A stretch of DNA of 64,000 nucleotides from Artemia franciscana (taxonomy: Eukaryota; Arthropoda; Branchiopoda; Anostraca; Artemiidae): assembly GCF_032884065.1 (NCBI RefSeq), contig NC_088881.1:4646001-4710000 (forward strand), in the 5' to 3' direction. Shown here piece after piece: positions 23,321-35,498 of the stretch. The notes beneath the pieces are model-generated. The model was not told the origin of the DNA. It saw nothing but the letters and a program-made list of their open reading frames with translations, and searched no databases. Made by a program: the position numbers and the translations under genes. The number at the start of each line of letters is the position of its first letter. The first letter of the stretch is position 1.

Positions 23321-24587
23321 GCGCCACCCCAACACCTAGTTGGTGGGGGCCCTTCGCGCCCCCCCAAGCCCCCCCGCGCGCGTAAGTCGTTACGCGCCAT
23401 ATTAGTTACGCGCCATTGTAGTTGTGTCCCTATGTCCCACCTGTGAATATAGATAGATATATTATATATATGTTTTTAACTACGTAAAACTTGCGAATAT
23501 ACAACATTCTTTGCTGTCCCATTGTCTGTGCATATAAATAGATTGTCAGGTTTACCGACTCTTGAACATGCAACATATAATGGTCCATGGGAAAACAATC
23601 CGTATTCAGATCTATACCTCATGATTCTAATGATTGCCCTTGAGCTTTGTTGATGGTGATTGCTAATCGACCATTCCCTGTCCCGGTGTCCTGATCGTCA
23701 TTTATATCCCCCTGTGCCCCCCGGCGTCCCCGTTGTAGTTGAGTCCCTGTGTCCCGGTCGTCATTTATATTTTTTACTTATGTCCTGGTCATTATGGCTT
23801 ATGTATGGTCATTTATATTCCCTGTGTCCCGGTCGTCATTTGTATCCCGGTGTCCCGGTCTGTATATACATTCGTTTTTTAGTTTTGTTTTTCTCCTTTA
23901 TTTTTTTCCTTTTTTCTTTTTTTTTCTTTTTTAGTTTATTTAGATTTTTAGATTTTTAGTTTTTTTATTAGTTTTTGTTTTTTTTTTCTTTTTAGTTTTT
24001 TCGTAGTTTTTACCTTCTTTTTAGTTTTTTTAGTTTGTTTTTTTACTTATGTCCTGGTCGTCATTTATACTCCCTGTGTCCCGGTGCTTTGTTGATTGCT
24101 AATCGAACATTCCTTTTGTCCCGGTCGCTTTCTCTTTGAGTGTCGTCATTTATTTTTTTCTTTTTTAGTTCTTACCTTTTTTTAGTTTTTTTTAGTTTTT
24201 TAGATGAATTTTTTTTTTAGTTTTTTTCCTTTTTTTCTTTTTAGTTTTTTATTGGTTTTTACCTTTTTTTTTTTAGCTTTTTTAGTTTTTTTCGTTTTTT
24301 CTTTTTACTTTTTTTTTAGTTTTTATCTTTTTTATTTTTTTTTATTTTTATTCTTAATTTTATTAGTTTTCTTTTTCTCTTCTATTTTTCAGTTTTTTCC
24401 TTTTTTTTAGTTTTTTTTTTAGTTTTTAGTTTTTTTATTTTTTTACCTTTTTTTAGTTTTTTTTAGTTTTTTAGCTTTTTTATTTTTTTTTATTAGTTTT
24501 TAGTTTTTTTTGTAGTTTTTGCCTTTTTTTAGTTTTTTCAGTTTTTTGTTTAGTTTTTAGTTTTTTACCTTTTTTAGCCTAACCAGG

Positions 24588-24655
24588 ATTTGAACCTGGG
24601 ACCTTCATTCTCCGTTCTGACACCCTCTCTCACCGAGTGACTACTCCAGCATGTT
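24588..24655 (-). tRNA. tRNA-like sequence (SINE head or pseudogene)
   Basis: On the - strand, CCAGGTTCAAATCCTGG forms a perfect T arm (box B) and GTAGTCACTCGGTGAGAG resembles a D arm (box A). Acceptor pairing is poor and no clear anticodon arm folds. Sits at the edge of a Helitron block. Confidence 0.4.
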
Positions 24656-24729
24656 CATTTTGGTGTTTTAAATGGTATATTATTAACCAAATTAATGTGT
24701 TTTACAATATACTAAGCATCGTCATAACA

Positions 24730-24834
24730 AAAATGATGGCAACTAATTTCATGACGTCAGCCGAAACATGACGTCACCTGATCCATCCACAGATCCACAC
24801 ACAGACAACTTATTTTTATATATATAGATATATA
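24730..24834 (-). mobile_element. Helitron 5' end, - strand
   Basis: The 5' TCTATATATATAAAAATAAG motif at about 24812-24831, with the same ATGACGTCA-rich subterminal repeats as Helitrons 1 and 2. It may be the start of the element whose 3' end is at 23072 or 21605. Confidence 0.6.
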
Positions 24835-25102
24835 TATTGTAGATAGGAGGTTGAAACCTCTTCAACAGGACTCTCTGATATGCCTTGTCTGATGTTGTTA
24901 TTATAAATAATTTCTCACTTTTCGAAGGCTCGTAGATTTTAATGGTTAACGTTAAACTTAGTAAATCTACATATTTGATATCAACATAAAAAGCTAATTC
25001 TTTTGGCATATCTGTTGTTATCAGAATTTCGTCTTTTAAAGTTTTGGTTACTATTAGGAGAGTCGCTCCTTCCTTACAGTTCGATCACGAACTGTTTGAA
25101 AA
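24835..25102 (-). repeat. Large foldback repeat family, old diverged end
   Basis: Recognisable end block (GAGAGTCGCTCCTTCCTTAC, then AGTTCGATCACGAACTGTTTGA at 25077-25098), much more diverged than other copies, with the hairpin loop shortened. Confidence 0.6.
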
Positions 25103-26078
25103 AGGAGGTTCAGGTGCCACTAATGATTGTTTTAATTGTTCTCTGCTATTATACTAATCCTATAATTTGCACTGATTCTAAATGCGTCCTTGCAAGACTT
25201 AATAGTGAAAAAACATCCCCTAGAAAACTAAGAGAGTTTTGCTATTTGATATTTGATATTTGAAACTTGATATTTGATATTTGAAAACCTGAACATCAAA
25301 CACTCACTCAACGTAATTAACTTTATTATGCTCAAGCTACAATTGTTTACAAAAGGCGATTTCTAATTGGAGAAAAAGGAGAAAAAACTGTAGGCTGCTA
25401 TATATTATTTTTTATGCTTTATACCTTATTTACTGTTAAATTAATTTAAAAAATATCTCTGCAAGACTGAATTGTGGAAAAAGTTTCGCTGGAGAACTCA
25501 TAGTATCTTGATACTCAATTTTCAAAGTTGGTGTCTTGCAACCGTGACATCAAACAATTATTTGAATTGTTCAAATTATTTAAACTTCGAGGGAAAAAGA
25601 TCCCTGGAGGATTCTTAAAATTAAGTTATCTAGATACCCAATTTTGGAAGCTAGTGTCTGGCAACTGTGACACCATACACTTAGGTTATTTGAATTGCTA
25701 AAATTAGTTAAACTTTAAGGAAAAGAAATCCCCATAAAAAAGATTATCAGACACGGGTTTCAGCCCCCCCCCCCGGAATTTTTGTTCAACTCTTAAAAAG
25801 TAACAAAAATGCATATAAGCAATTTTTTATGCATTTTCTACTGTCTTTTTTGTACCCCATCTCTCCGACAAAATTCTGGATACACCCCTTTCAAATACCC
25901 ACTTAGGGGCATAGCATTTTTTTTTGAAGGTAAAATGTGTTAGATACGCCTTTGGTTTCTCTCCTTTGTTGATACGCATTTGGTTTTTCTACGTGAAAAC
26001 CCAACAGTTTGTTTTCTTTCTTTTTTTTTTACAAGCTTTTGTGCTAGTTTTTAATTATCTTTACTGTTTTCATTTTAG
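25103..26078. repeat. End of TUT-like intron 1, with ~125-bp tandem units
   Basis: Units at about 25190, 25460 and 25590 share CTGCAAGACT, CTCAATTTT and TGACATCAAACA-type blocks. A short TTTGATATTTGATA repeat lies at 25243-25288. Confidence 0.55.
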
Positions 26079-26198
26079 AAAAATCAACTGAAAAAAGTTA
26101 AATGTCTATTTTGTGAAATGCCAATAGAACTTTGGAGGGACGCAAGGAAAGCAATAGACGCTCATGTTGCTACTCGTATTCACAAAGATCATAAAAAG
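26079..26198 (+). CDS. TUT4/TUT7-like gene, exon 2 (C2H2 zinc finger)
   Basis: Forty-codon exon, phase 0 at both ends. The acceptor is a T-rich tract ending TTTTAG before 26079, and the donor GTAAGTG starts at 26199. It encodes one zinc finger with C284-x2-C287 and H304-x5-H310 (gene-model numbering), spacing C-x2-C-x16-H-x5-H, followed by a basic HKDHKK end. TUT4/TUT7 proteins carry a C2H2 finger ahead of their first, inactive nucleotidyltransferase module, so position and order fit. By family analogy it would help bind RNA or partner proteins; this is inference. The preceding intron is 11.7 kb and full of transposons. Confidence 0.8.
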
Positions 26199-26414
26199 GT
26201 AAGTGATTAAAGCTGTGTTCTGATAGAGACAAAACAGACCTATCCTGCAATATCGAAAGAGTTTTGGGTATTAGGTGTACCTTCTAGGGGTGGTCCACTC
26301 TCGGCCACCTGGTATACATCTTGGAATGCTACGTATGCCTAACGGTTTTAGAACGTTTGGTACAGTCCTCAAACAACTGGGCACAGTTCTGCCACGGTTG
26401 GCACAAGTCAAGTG

Positions 26415-26830
26415 GTGTAAAAGTTCTTGGCTGAACTTTTCGTTTATTTTTTTTTTTTTTTTTTTTTATTGGTTTTTACTATTTATTATTGATTTATTAT
26501 GATTTTTTTTTCTTTTTACTTATTTGAAAAATAACATTTATCATTATTCTATTCTATCGTTTTATTTTTATAATATTAATTTTACGCTTTTATCACACAG
26601 TCTTGGCTGAACTTTTCGTTAAGAAGTAATGATGCCTAGGCTATTTTAAAAAATGGATTTTTAATCGAGAACTTCTATTGTAAGTGTTTTATTGTTTATT
26701 ATTTTCTTTGCTGAAGACGGCCCTTATATATAGGGCCAAAATATTCAAATAGGTTTTGTTCGTTCACTGTCTTGGGAAAATAGTCCTCATTATTCTTTCT
26801 TCTGTATTTGTAAAATTTGTGTTTAAAATA
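26415..26830 (+). mobile_element. Penelope-like element terminal region
   Basis: CTTGGCTGAACTTTTCGTT occurs twice (about 26428 and 26604), and the GCTGAAGACGGCCC stem-loop at 26711 is followed by GGGCCAAAATATTC. The same sequence lies inverted at 48285-48530, next to a Penelope-type RT remnant. Tandem terminal units are typical of these elements. Confidence 0.6.
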
Positions 26831-27152
26831 AGTAACTAGTTTACGTATTTGCACTAGTACCTTAGCCTACTATTTTCCGTTTTTACTATTATTACATTGT
26901 TTTCTTACATGTATTATTACTTACTATTACTATTTTGTTATTTATACTACTATATTTTTATTATTTTTTAAACTGTATTATTACTATTCTCTTTGATAAG
27001 TATTAGTGTGAGTTTTGGCTATCTGGGCTTGTTATTACAAGCCCAGAAACAAAATGTTATACATTTCTTGAGATAAATTTCTCAATTTCATCTTTCAGAA
27101 CTAAGCTGTGTGTATGAACTAGATTTCCTGTTTGGTTTCTATTGTAAGGAAC

Positions 27153-27250
27153 AACTCAGGCGTTTCAAAGAAAATTTTTACGATGCATTCCACCAACTAA
27201 TGGAAACTGATTGGAAATTTCTGAGAATTATTGACGAGAATATTCCATAA
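27153..27250 (+). CDS. Weak candidate terminal exon
   Basis: After CTATTGTAAG, 33 codons are open (EQLRRFKENFYDAFHQLMET to DENIP) then TAA, with AATAAA-like sequence at 27262. The peptide looks protein-like but no partner exon was found, and it lies inside an intron of the TUT-like gene. It may be chance or transposon-derived. Confidence 0.18.
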
Positions 27251-29120
27251 AATATAATTTTAAAATAAAAAAAAATCATAAAAATAATCATTAACATAAA
27301 ATGACATAATACTAAAGCAGTTATTATAAGCAGTTTGGTCGAGTAACCACGTAGGTTGTAATTGTCCCAAGTTATTGAATCTGTAAAATTTTCTAAAAAA
27401 TAAGCTTAAATTTTTCTTATTAAATTTTTAATTTTTTATTAAATTTAAACTTTTTTCATTAAAAAAATCCCTTGTTTTTATGCCTTACATTTTAGCAATT
27501 TACTTTTATGCTTTGTTTTGAACAAATAAAAGAAAAGAGGGGTCACTTTCCTATATTTCTGTCTGAAAAAATGTGCTTCAATTTCATTGGCTTTTTTTTA
27601 ACGTATTTTTTATCCAATGGCATTATTCGTTATTTCGGAGAGAGAATCGATTTTTAAATCGTATTAATCTGAAAAGTGACATTAAATTAATTTCTTTCAT
27701 GCGATCAACTTATATATTCAAAATATGGTTGTTTCTTTTTTATTGAATTTTAATGAATTAAAAACCACAAACAAATTTGAGTTAAAACATTTTCCTGTGT
27801 GTAAACTTTCTTTTTTTCTGTGTTTTTAGCCCCTGAATGCTATTTCAAATCTGTTTCTGTGTTTTAACACTGGCTCTTTAAATTTAACGTCAAATAATGT
27901 GTTTTGTAAATTCTTGGCAACGGGTATTGATAGTTTCGAAAATTGTTAGTCACGATTTGCCCCTTTCCGCCCTCTAGATTTTGGTTCTCCCTAGATTTTG
28001 GAAAATACCTTTTTTTTGGTCTTTTCTTTGGAAAATACCCCTTTTTGGTATTTTCATCGGAAAAACGACACAAAAATTTCCTCCTCCTAGATTATGAAAA
28101 ATATATTTGCTCCCCCCAAGCATTCTCATAAATTGGTGCAATCGGTGACAAAAAATGACCGCTCAAATCTTTTAAGTATTTTTACCCTAATCATTTTGCA
28201 TTAGAGCTATAGAGGTGTGTTCGTGTTTGCTACTATTTATCTTTCTTGGCTGATGACCAGATCCTTCCACGGGAGGGGAAGGATGAGTTATTTTATATTT
28301 TTTAAGTTGATGTAATTTAATTAAGTTTTATATTTGAAAAATGTATATTTTCGAAATATAATTACACATCTTATTATTGTCATACTTTATTGAGTTGCTG
28401 GAAGGGTGGTGTGGGTGGCTGTTAAAAACTCAGATTAAAAAACTTAAAGGAAAGTTTTCCGTTTTAATATATTATAAGAGGTTTTGAACCTAATAATCAG
28501 GCTTGACCCTATGTCCCAGTCCTTGAGACTAGATTGTCTTGTCTCCATTAAGATTATGGGTGTATCCCAGGTTAAAAAAAGCTACTGAAAACTCTTTCTT
28601 GTTCCAGCTGACGGTGTCGTAACAGCTCAAACCACAGAAGAGTACATTTGAATTTACTTTTTTAGTAACTTCTACTAAAGATAGTTAATGGTAATCTTTA
28701 GTGAAGGAAGTCTGCATCATTATTATTAGTGGGATTTTTATCAGATTGAAACATATTATTAGACTGGAAGTAAGGCCTATACAATTGAAACTTCTGAAGA
28801 TTATTCCCTTGTAAGCACAATAACTCCTCAGTTATTTCACAACTGTTCCTGGTGGATGTCAATTTTAAGTAATTTCTGTAGTTATTGTAGTCATTATTGG
28901 TTACAACTTGGAATGTAACCCATGTTTTCCTTAATAAGTATAACTGTATTTGTTTTGAAATCAGAGGACAGTGCTTGTCTTTGAAGGCCTTCAACCCAAT
29001 AGATTGGGTGAAGTTTAAGAGGCAAAGTTTCAGTTATATAGTGGAGCTTAACCTTCTAAAAGTATAGAAAATGTCTTTTGTTTATTTGACATAGATAATT
29101 ATATCATAGGCAGCGCAGTA
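27251..29120. other. TUT-like intron 2, no feature recognised
   Basis: AT-rich, no convincing coding sequence. 27960-28080 has a short ATTTTGG-AAATACC duplication. Confidence 0.4.
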
Positions 29121-29640
29121 TTACCATTGATCTAAAGAGATAAGGGGCTTCCATGTATTTTTATTTCGCCACGTCACTTCGTATGGAAGGTGTGATCATA
29201 GAAAATTCGGGGGTGGGGGCCATTCGATTAGGAAAAGTTATTGTGTCCTTATGAATTGAAAGTCATGGGAGATTAAGCACCCGCTTCCAAGATCCTGTTT
29301 GCTACCCATTCCCTCCCCCCCAAGACTTTTGATTAACATTTTGAGTTTGCCATTTTTTTCAATATATTTGAAGGGTTCAACAAATTTCCTGGACAAGATC
29401 CGCAGCAGAACCTGGGCAAGGGCTTAAAATTATGCATGTTGTTTAATGGACAAGAGCTCATGTTTGAAACTGGGTGCCCAATTAGTCTAAAATTTTCAGG
29501 GATATTTCTCCGTGTCAAGAAAATTTTACAGTCTTTTGGGAGGAGGGGGTCTAGAATTGCGCCAAATAGATCTTTGTTTCTGATCAATTGCATTTCAACC
29601 GAGCTCTCAAGGATTGATCGCTTGTCTGATCCCCAAAATT
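29121..29640 (+). repeat. Diverged foldback-family-like block
   Basis: Shows CACTTCGTATGGAAGGTG, a GTGTCC-TTATGAATTGAAAG segment and CCCGCTTCCAAG in the order seen in family copies, but strongly diverged and without the terminal hairpin. Confidence 0.4.
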
Positions 29641-30502
29641 TCTCATGAGTAAACTTTGAGGTCTCAAACTTTGATGTCTAAGGGAGTATATGACTTTAAG
29701 GAGACGGAGCGCAAGTGAGTGTTGAATAATGACAAATATAATAAAATATAAAAATAAAATATAATAAAATACAATAAAATACAATAATAATATAATAAAA
29801 ATAAAATATAAAAAATTGTCAACTCTTCTCTGCTATCCCGTGAATTAGTTCCAACAAATTTTTATTTTTTATTTTTTATTTTTATTTTTATAATTTATAA
29901 AATTTATTATTTTATATTATATTTGTCATTCTTTAATGGAAAGGCATACTTTACAGGAAGCGATTAGTGTTTCGAGCAGTGTGTTATTACTTGTCATAAC
30001 ATCAATAACAACACATAAAATGATCCCAAAATTAATCAAGGTAAACAAATAAGAGCGGTGCTACCCCCTCCCGCGAATATTCCTCTCAAGCCCTTTAAAT
30101 GGCCGGAGCATCACTTCCATATATATTTTGGATAGTATGGTTTAAATTAGTTAAAATATCAACCACAACAAAAAAGAAGTAAAACTCAACGTAATAAACT
30201 GATTACTGAAAAGAACTAATGAAAATAGAATGATTGTTTAATATAGAATGATATCCATTTCTGGAAGTCACCAATTTTTTATATACTAATATTATTGAAG
30301 AGAATTGTGTTTAAAATGCAATTTTGTTTCCATTAAAGCGTAAGTGACGCTCGCTATGGGGCATTAGGGGCCATTAGACCTACTCCTGTTTGCGGTAAGT
30401 TCTGTTCGTTTGGCATTGACATGATTGTTCATCTTAATTGTGTTGCGAGAGCAATACTTTGGTTTTGTTGTGTTTTTTTCCTAGCTCCCCGATTTCAGCT
30501 TT
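29641..30502. other. Intronic AT-rich sequence
   Basis: 29740-29820 and 29860-29925 are ATAAAATA/TTTTATTT simple repeats that can pair with each other. No gene. Confidence 0.5.
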
Positions 30503-32126
30503 TCAAACAGTTCGTGGTAACGAACTGTAGTAAGGAGCGACCCGGCTCAATAGTAAACGAAATTCTAAAAAACGAAAATTCTAAAATTTTGATGCTAAAA
30601 TATACATCAAAAGAATAAGATTTTCATGCTGATTTTAAATATATAAGTTTTATCAAATTTAGTCTTTGTCATTAAAAGTTACGAGCCTGAAAAAATTTGC
30701 CTTATTTTAGAAAATAGGGGAAAACACCCCCTAAAAGTCACAGAATCTTAACGAAAATCACACCATCTCCTATCTACAAAAATCAGCTCCTATCTACAAA
30801 AATGTGGAATTTCGTATTTTTTGCCAGAAGACAAATCACGGGTGCGTGTTTATTTGTTGTTGTTTTTTTTTTGTTTTTTTTCCCAGGGGTCATCGTATCG
30901 ACCAAGTGGTCCTAGAATGTCGCAAGAGGGCTCATTCTAACGGAAATGAAAAGTTCTAGTGCCCTTTTTAAGTGACCAAAAAAATTGGAGTACACCTACG
31001 CCCCCTCCCACGCTCATTTTTTCTCCAAAGTCAACAGATCAAAATTTTGAGATAGCCATTTTGTTCCGCATAGTCAAAAACCATAATAACTATGTCTTTG
31101 GGAATGACTTACTCCCCCACAGTCCCTGGGGGAGGAGCTGCAAGTTACAAACTTCGACCAGTGTTTACATATAATAATGGTTATTGGGAAGTGTACAGTC
31201 GTTTTCAGAGGATTTTTTTTTTGGTTTTGGGGATGGGGTTGAGGGGACGGGGCTATTTGGGAGGATCTTTCCTTGGAGAGATATGTCATGGGGGAACAGA
31301 AATTCAATGAAAAGGGCGCAGGATTTTCTAAATTACTATAAAAAACAATGAAAAAATAAACATGGAAAAGTTTTTTCAATTGAAAGTAAAGTGTAGCATT
31401 GAAACTTAAAACGAACAGAGATTATTACGCATATTAGGGGTTCTAAAAATACTTTAGCATAAAGAGCGAGGTATTTAGGAGGAGTACCTCGCTCTTTATG
31501 CTATAATATTTTTAGTAATTTAAACTATTTATTCTACGGCCTTTCTGATTCAGGGGTCATTCTTAAAGATTTGGGACAAAACTTACGATTTAGTGTAAAG
31601 AACGAGGTATTAACGAGGGTACAAACCCCCTCATATATATAATAGAAAATAAAGAATATAAAAGTTTGTTACGTAAGTTAATTCTAAAGTTACTTATATT
31701 TTTTATTAATAAAAAAATTCGTTAAAAATTAAAATTTATAGTTGCCTTTTTATGTAACCAAAAAATTGCATGGCAACTAGGCCTCCTTCCCCATCCCTTG
31801 TTTCTCAAAATCGTCTGATCAAAACTGAGAGAAAGCCATTTAGCCAAAAAAGGAATTAATATGCAAATTTTATTTTAATAATTTATGTGTGGAGAGCCAA
31901 AATCAAACATGCATTAATTCAAAAACGTTCAGAAATTACATAAAAAAAACTAGTTTTTTTTAACTGAAAGTAAGGAGCGACATTAAAACTTAAAACGAAC
32001 AGAAATTACTCCGTATATGAAATGGGCTGTCCCCTCCGCAATCCCTCGCTCTTTACGCTAAAGTTTGACTCTTTGCCAGAATTCTGCTTTTTAAAACAAT
32101 TAAAAGCTTTAGCGTAAAGAGCGAGG
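30503..32126 (+). repeat. Large foldback repeat family, copy 4 (near full, 1.6 kb)
   Basis: Starts TCAAACAG with the terminal hairpin at 30508-30527 and GTAAGGAGCGACCCGGCTC. It continues through a GTCATCGTATCGACC block, the 31440-31505 perfect palindrome on AAAGAGCGAGGTATTTAGGA, and the left arm of the 240-bp foldback (31965-32080). It stops within the right arm at 32126, where the 32127 tandem array begins. Confidence 0.78.
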
Positions 32127-32923
32127 AAACCGTTTTTTTTAAACGATAAAAAAGAATTAAAGAAAAGAGGATACCAGGTTTGGGGTTGCTTTTTCTGACT
32201 TTTCTATTTGAATTCATTTCGGAGTGTTTTTTTTTCTAGAAAGCCATACTGGATATTACACCTTAATTTCAATATAAACTCTCTATTTTTCTCTGGAAAC
32301 CATTTTTTTAGAATGATAAAAAAAAGAATTAAAGAAAAGAGGATACCAGGTTGAGGGTTGCTTTTTCTGACTCTTCTATTAGAATTCATTTCGGAATGTT
32401 TTTTTTTCTAGAAAATCATGCGGGATACTACACCTTAATTTCAATATAACTCTCTATTTCTCTTTGGAAACCGTTTTTTTTGGAAAACGATTAAAAAAGA
32501 ATTAAAGAAAAGAGGAAACCAGTTGGGAATGGCTTATCTGACCCTTCTATTTGAATTCATTTCGAAGTGTTTTTTTTTTCTTTTTTTTTCGAAAGTTATA
32601 TGGGATACTACACCTTAGTTTCAATATAACTCTATTTTTCTTTGGAAACCGTTTTTTTTGGGGGGGGAGGGAAACGATAAAAAAGAATTAAAAAAGAGGG
32701 TACCGGGGTGGGGGTTTGTTTTTCTGACCCTTCTATTTGAATTCACTTTGGAGTGTTTTTTTTTCTAGAAAGTCATACGGAATATTACATCTTAGTTTCA
32801 ATATAACTCTATTTTTGTTCTGATCACGTTTTTTTTGGAAAACGATAAAAAAAAGCGGATACCGGGTTTGAGGTTGGTTTATCGGACCCTTATTTGAATT
32901 CATTTGGAGTTTTTTTTTTTTAG
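32127..32923 (+). repeat. 170-178 bp tandem array that duplicates the exon 3 splice boundary
   Basis: Five units starting AAACCGTTTTTTT-like at 32127, 32297, 32468, 32646 and about 32823. Each contains a T tract, TCTAG and an AAAGCCATAC-like sequence. In the fifth unit these are the true acceptor and first codons of exon 3. Confidence 0.8.
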
Positions 32924-33104
32924 AAAGCCATACGGAATGTTACTTTGGCGATATTGCCTAGACTTGGGCTGAGTGAGGCTCATAAATTAAGGCTGGAGGA
33001 TTTAATCAACGAAGTGACTGAATCAATAACACCCTCGCTATCTCAAGAAACCGGCGTGCCATTATTTGACGTTTACCAAGCTTTTCTTAACTCAAAAATG
33101 TCGG
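32924..33104 (+). CDS. TUT4/TUT7-like gene, exon 3 (helical linker into nucleotidyltransferase)
   Basis: 181-base exon entering in phase 0 and leaving in phase 1 (TCG G, then GTAAGT at 33105). It encodes about 60 residues from KAIRNVTLAILPRLG to FDVYQAFLNSKMS, predicted largely helical, the segment that precedes the GS motif in terminal nucleotidyltransferases. The acceptor (T-tract plus TAG ending at 32923) is the last of five similar acceptor-like sequences, because the 32127-32923 tandem array repeats this very boundary. The split codon G|GA joins exactly to exon 4 to give glycine. Confidence 0.78.
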
Positions 33105-34835
33105 GTAAGTTGCAGCTTCTTTTTATTCTGACAACGAGTTAGACCTAGTAAAGAGCAGGGTCTACCATATATTACTTTTTATTTAGTTCCATTGAGATAG
33201 AATGGATGGTGGTCGTGGAAAAATTAGCGAGGACCATCGTAGAAGGTAAGAACTAGCGTCCATTTTAAGTTAAAAATGAATCAGAGTGCCCAGCCGCCCT
33301 CCGTGTGTCCACTAGGCCCTGTATGGCATCTGCCAGGATTGTGAGGTTGTAGCATCTGTATATTCGAGAAGTCTAAAATATGCACATCCGCAAGTTTACG
33401 CGCGAAACCTATGGCAAGGGAGTGCTAAAATAGTAGAGTAGCCTATTAAAATTGAAGCTTCATAGTTACAATGAAGCAATGTCGCCATTATGGCTTTTTC
33501 AGCCGAATTCATCCGTGCTTTTTCACTTTTTCTGGTATTTCTGGTCTCATTTGGCGCTTTTTAAGGATCAGAAGCAGATCAGGCTCATTTGTAGTGGCCT
33601 TTTTTCAGGTAAAGCACAATCTCGTCAACGAAAATCTGTTTTCTCTCGGCCGACTTCGCCGGAGAAACGACTTTACTTTAACCATGATTAAGTTACAGTT
33701 GTTGAAATTAGGTTCATTTCTTTATTGATGATTCTTATACCTTGGGGAACCCCAGGTACACCATTGAGAAACTATTCGCCTCTTCTAACCCTATCATTAA
33801 AGTCTACTAAGCCTGGATTTATGTCCAAACTTGGTAGTCATAGAAACTAATAAAGCACTACAAAAATGTATTGATCAAATACGAATAAAAAAAAGAAAGA
33901 AAGAAAGAAAGAATATCGAATAAAATTCGCTAGGGGTCCTAAAATGAAATAACCTTTGATGAGGCAATTCTTTCAAGGAAAAATATTGCGGGAAATACAT
34001 TTATTTAGTAATAAAATAATATAGTGTAAATAGACAGTCAAACCCAAGACACAAGCACAGACAGTTTAATTTTTTTTTAGCCCAACTGTCTTAGTTTATA
34101 ATTGCAAGTTCACTTGCATAACATTCGAGGCAGATAGGAGGCCCTTGTAGGCTTTGGACTCTTATTCCCCTTTGCATTTTCAGTCAACTTGTTGTTCAAC
34201 TAACATTAAAATAACTTTTTTATTAGTCTAGCAAATGTCCAAGTTTATCAATTGAATCAATTGCCTTGCCTGACACTCATTGCAGAATGGCCTCATTTTG
34301 ACTTTAGACCCTTGTTTGCCTCTCATTCTAGGTGAAATTAACGGTCTCATGTTTCAATTCTAAATTCTTGGTTCAACCTGCCTAAGACCATAGGTAAGCG
34401 TCCCTTGTTTACCTCTCATTCCAGGCAATCTAATGGTCCTATGTCAATTTTAAATTCTTGGTCAACCTGCCCGAAACTCTTGGCAGGTGTGACTTGCTAA
34501 AGGATAACAAACCGTGTATTGGTCCAATAAAAGAGGCACCCGCATACTTCCGCCGTTTACCCAAGCCAAATTATTCAAACACTTGGAAAACTATAGGTTC
34601 TATCACTATATTAGCTCTATGACTATCTACCTTAGTTCTACTGCCCTAGCAATGATGCATGGCCGGATAATAGATTAGACATGTCTATTAACAAATGAAT
34701 TAACCTCCTTTTTATACAATCCTAATAAGGGGGGAATTAATGCCAGGTTTGCTTCTCACTCAATTGGACTATTTGTCTTGGCTTTTTTTACAATTAGCCA
34801 TGACTAGATGCCCACAACTATTCCAATTTAATTCA
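33105..34835. other. TUT-like intron 3, first part
   Basis: No gene found. A GAAA-type short repeat lies at 33892-33912. 34170-34500 contains two imperfect copies of TTGTTTACCTCTCATTCCAGG with flanks, about 100 bp apart. Confidence 0.4.
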
Positions 34836-35498
34836 ATTCGTCACTTAAAAAGGGTAATTTTAAGTTCTATTAGAAGGAGCCCTTGCGCAACATTCTAGGA
34901 CCACTGGGTCGATACGATTACCTCTGGTGATCGTATAACAAACAACAACAAATAAACACGCATGGTGATCGTAAAAACAACAAATAAACACGCATCCGTG
35001 ATCTGTCTTCTGGCAAAAAGTACAAAATTCCACATTTTTGTAGACCGGAGCTTGAAACTTTTACAGTAGGGTTCTCTGATACGCTGAATCTGATGATGTG
35101 GTTTTCATTAAGATTCTATGACTTTTAGGGGTGTTTCCCCCTATTTTCTAAAATAAGGCACATTTTCTCGGGCTCGTAACTTCTGATGGGTAAGACTAAA
35201 GTTGGTGAAACTTATATATTTAAAATCAGCATTAAAATGTGATCCATTTGACGTAAGTATTGGTATCGAAATTCCATTGTTTAGAGTTTCGGTTACTATT
35301 GAGCCGGGTCACTCCTTACTACAGTTCGTTACCACGAACTGTTTGATCTACAGAGAAAACACCAAATGCTTTTTATGGGAACTCGACGCTAAGTCACGGA
35401 TAAAAAAAAAATGTTCGTTGACACTGCTAATGCAAAGTACTAGATTTTTAGTGAGCCAGGTCGCTCCTTACTAGAGTTCGTTACCACGAACTGTTTGA
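34836..35498 (-). repeat. Large foldback repeat family, copy 5, with a second terminal hairpin
   Basis: Ends with hairpin 35322-35341 plus TTTGA. A further 150 bp ends in the same block again (GAGCCAGGTCGCTCCTTACT, hairpin 35475-35492 plus TTTGA). A short tandem duplication of the end, or a new insertion next to the old end. Confidence 0.72.
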
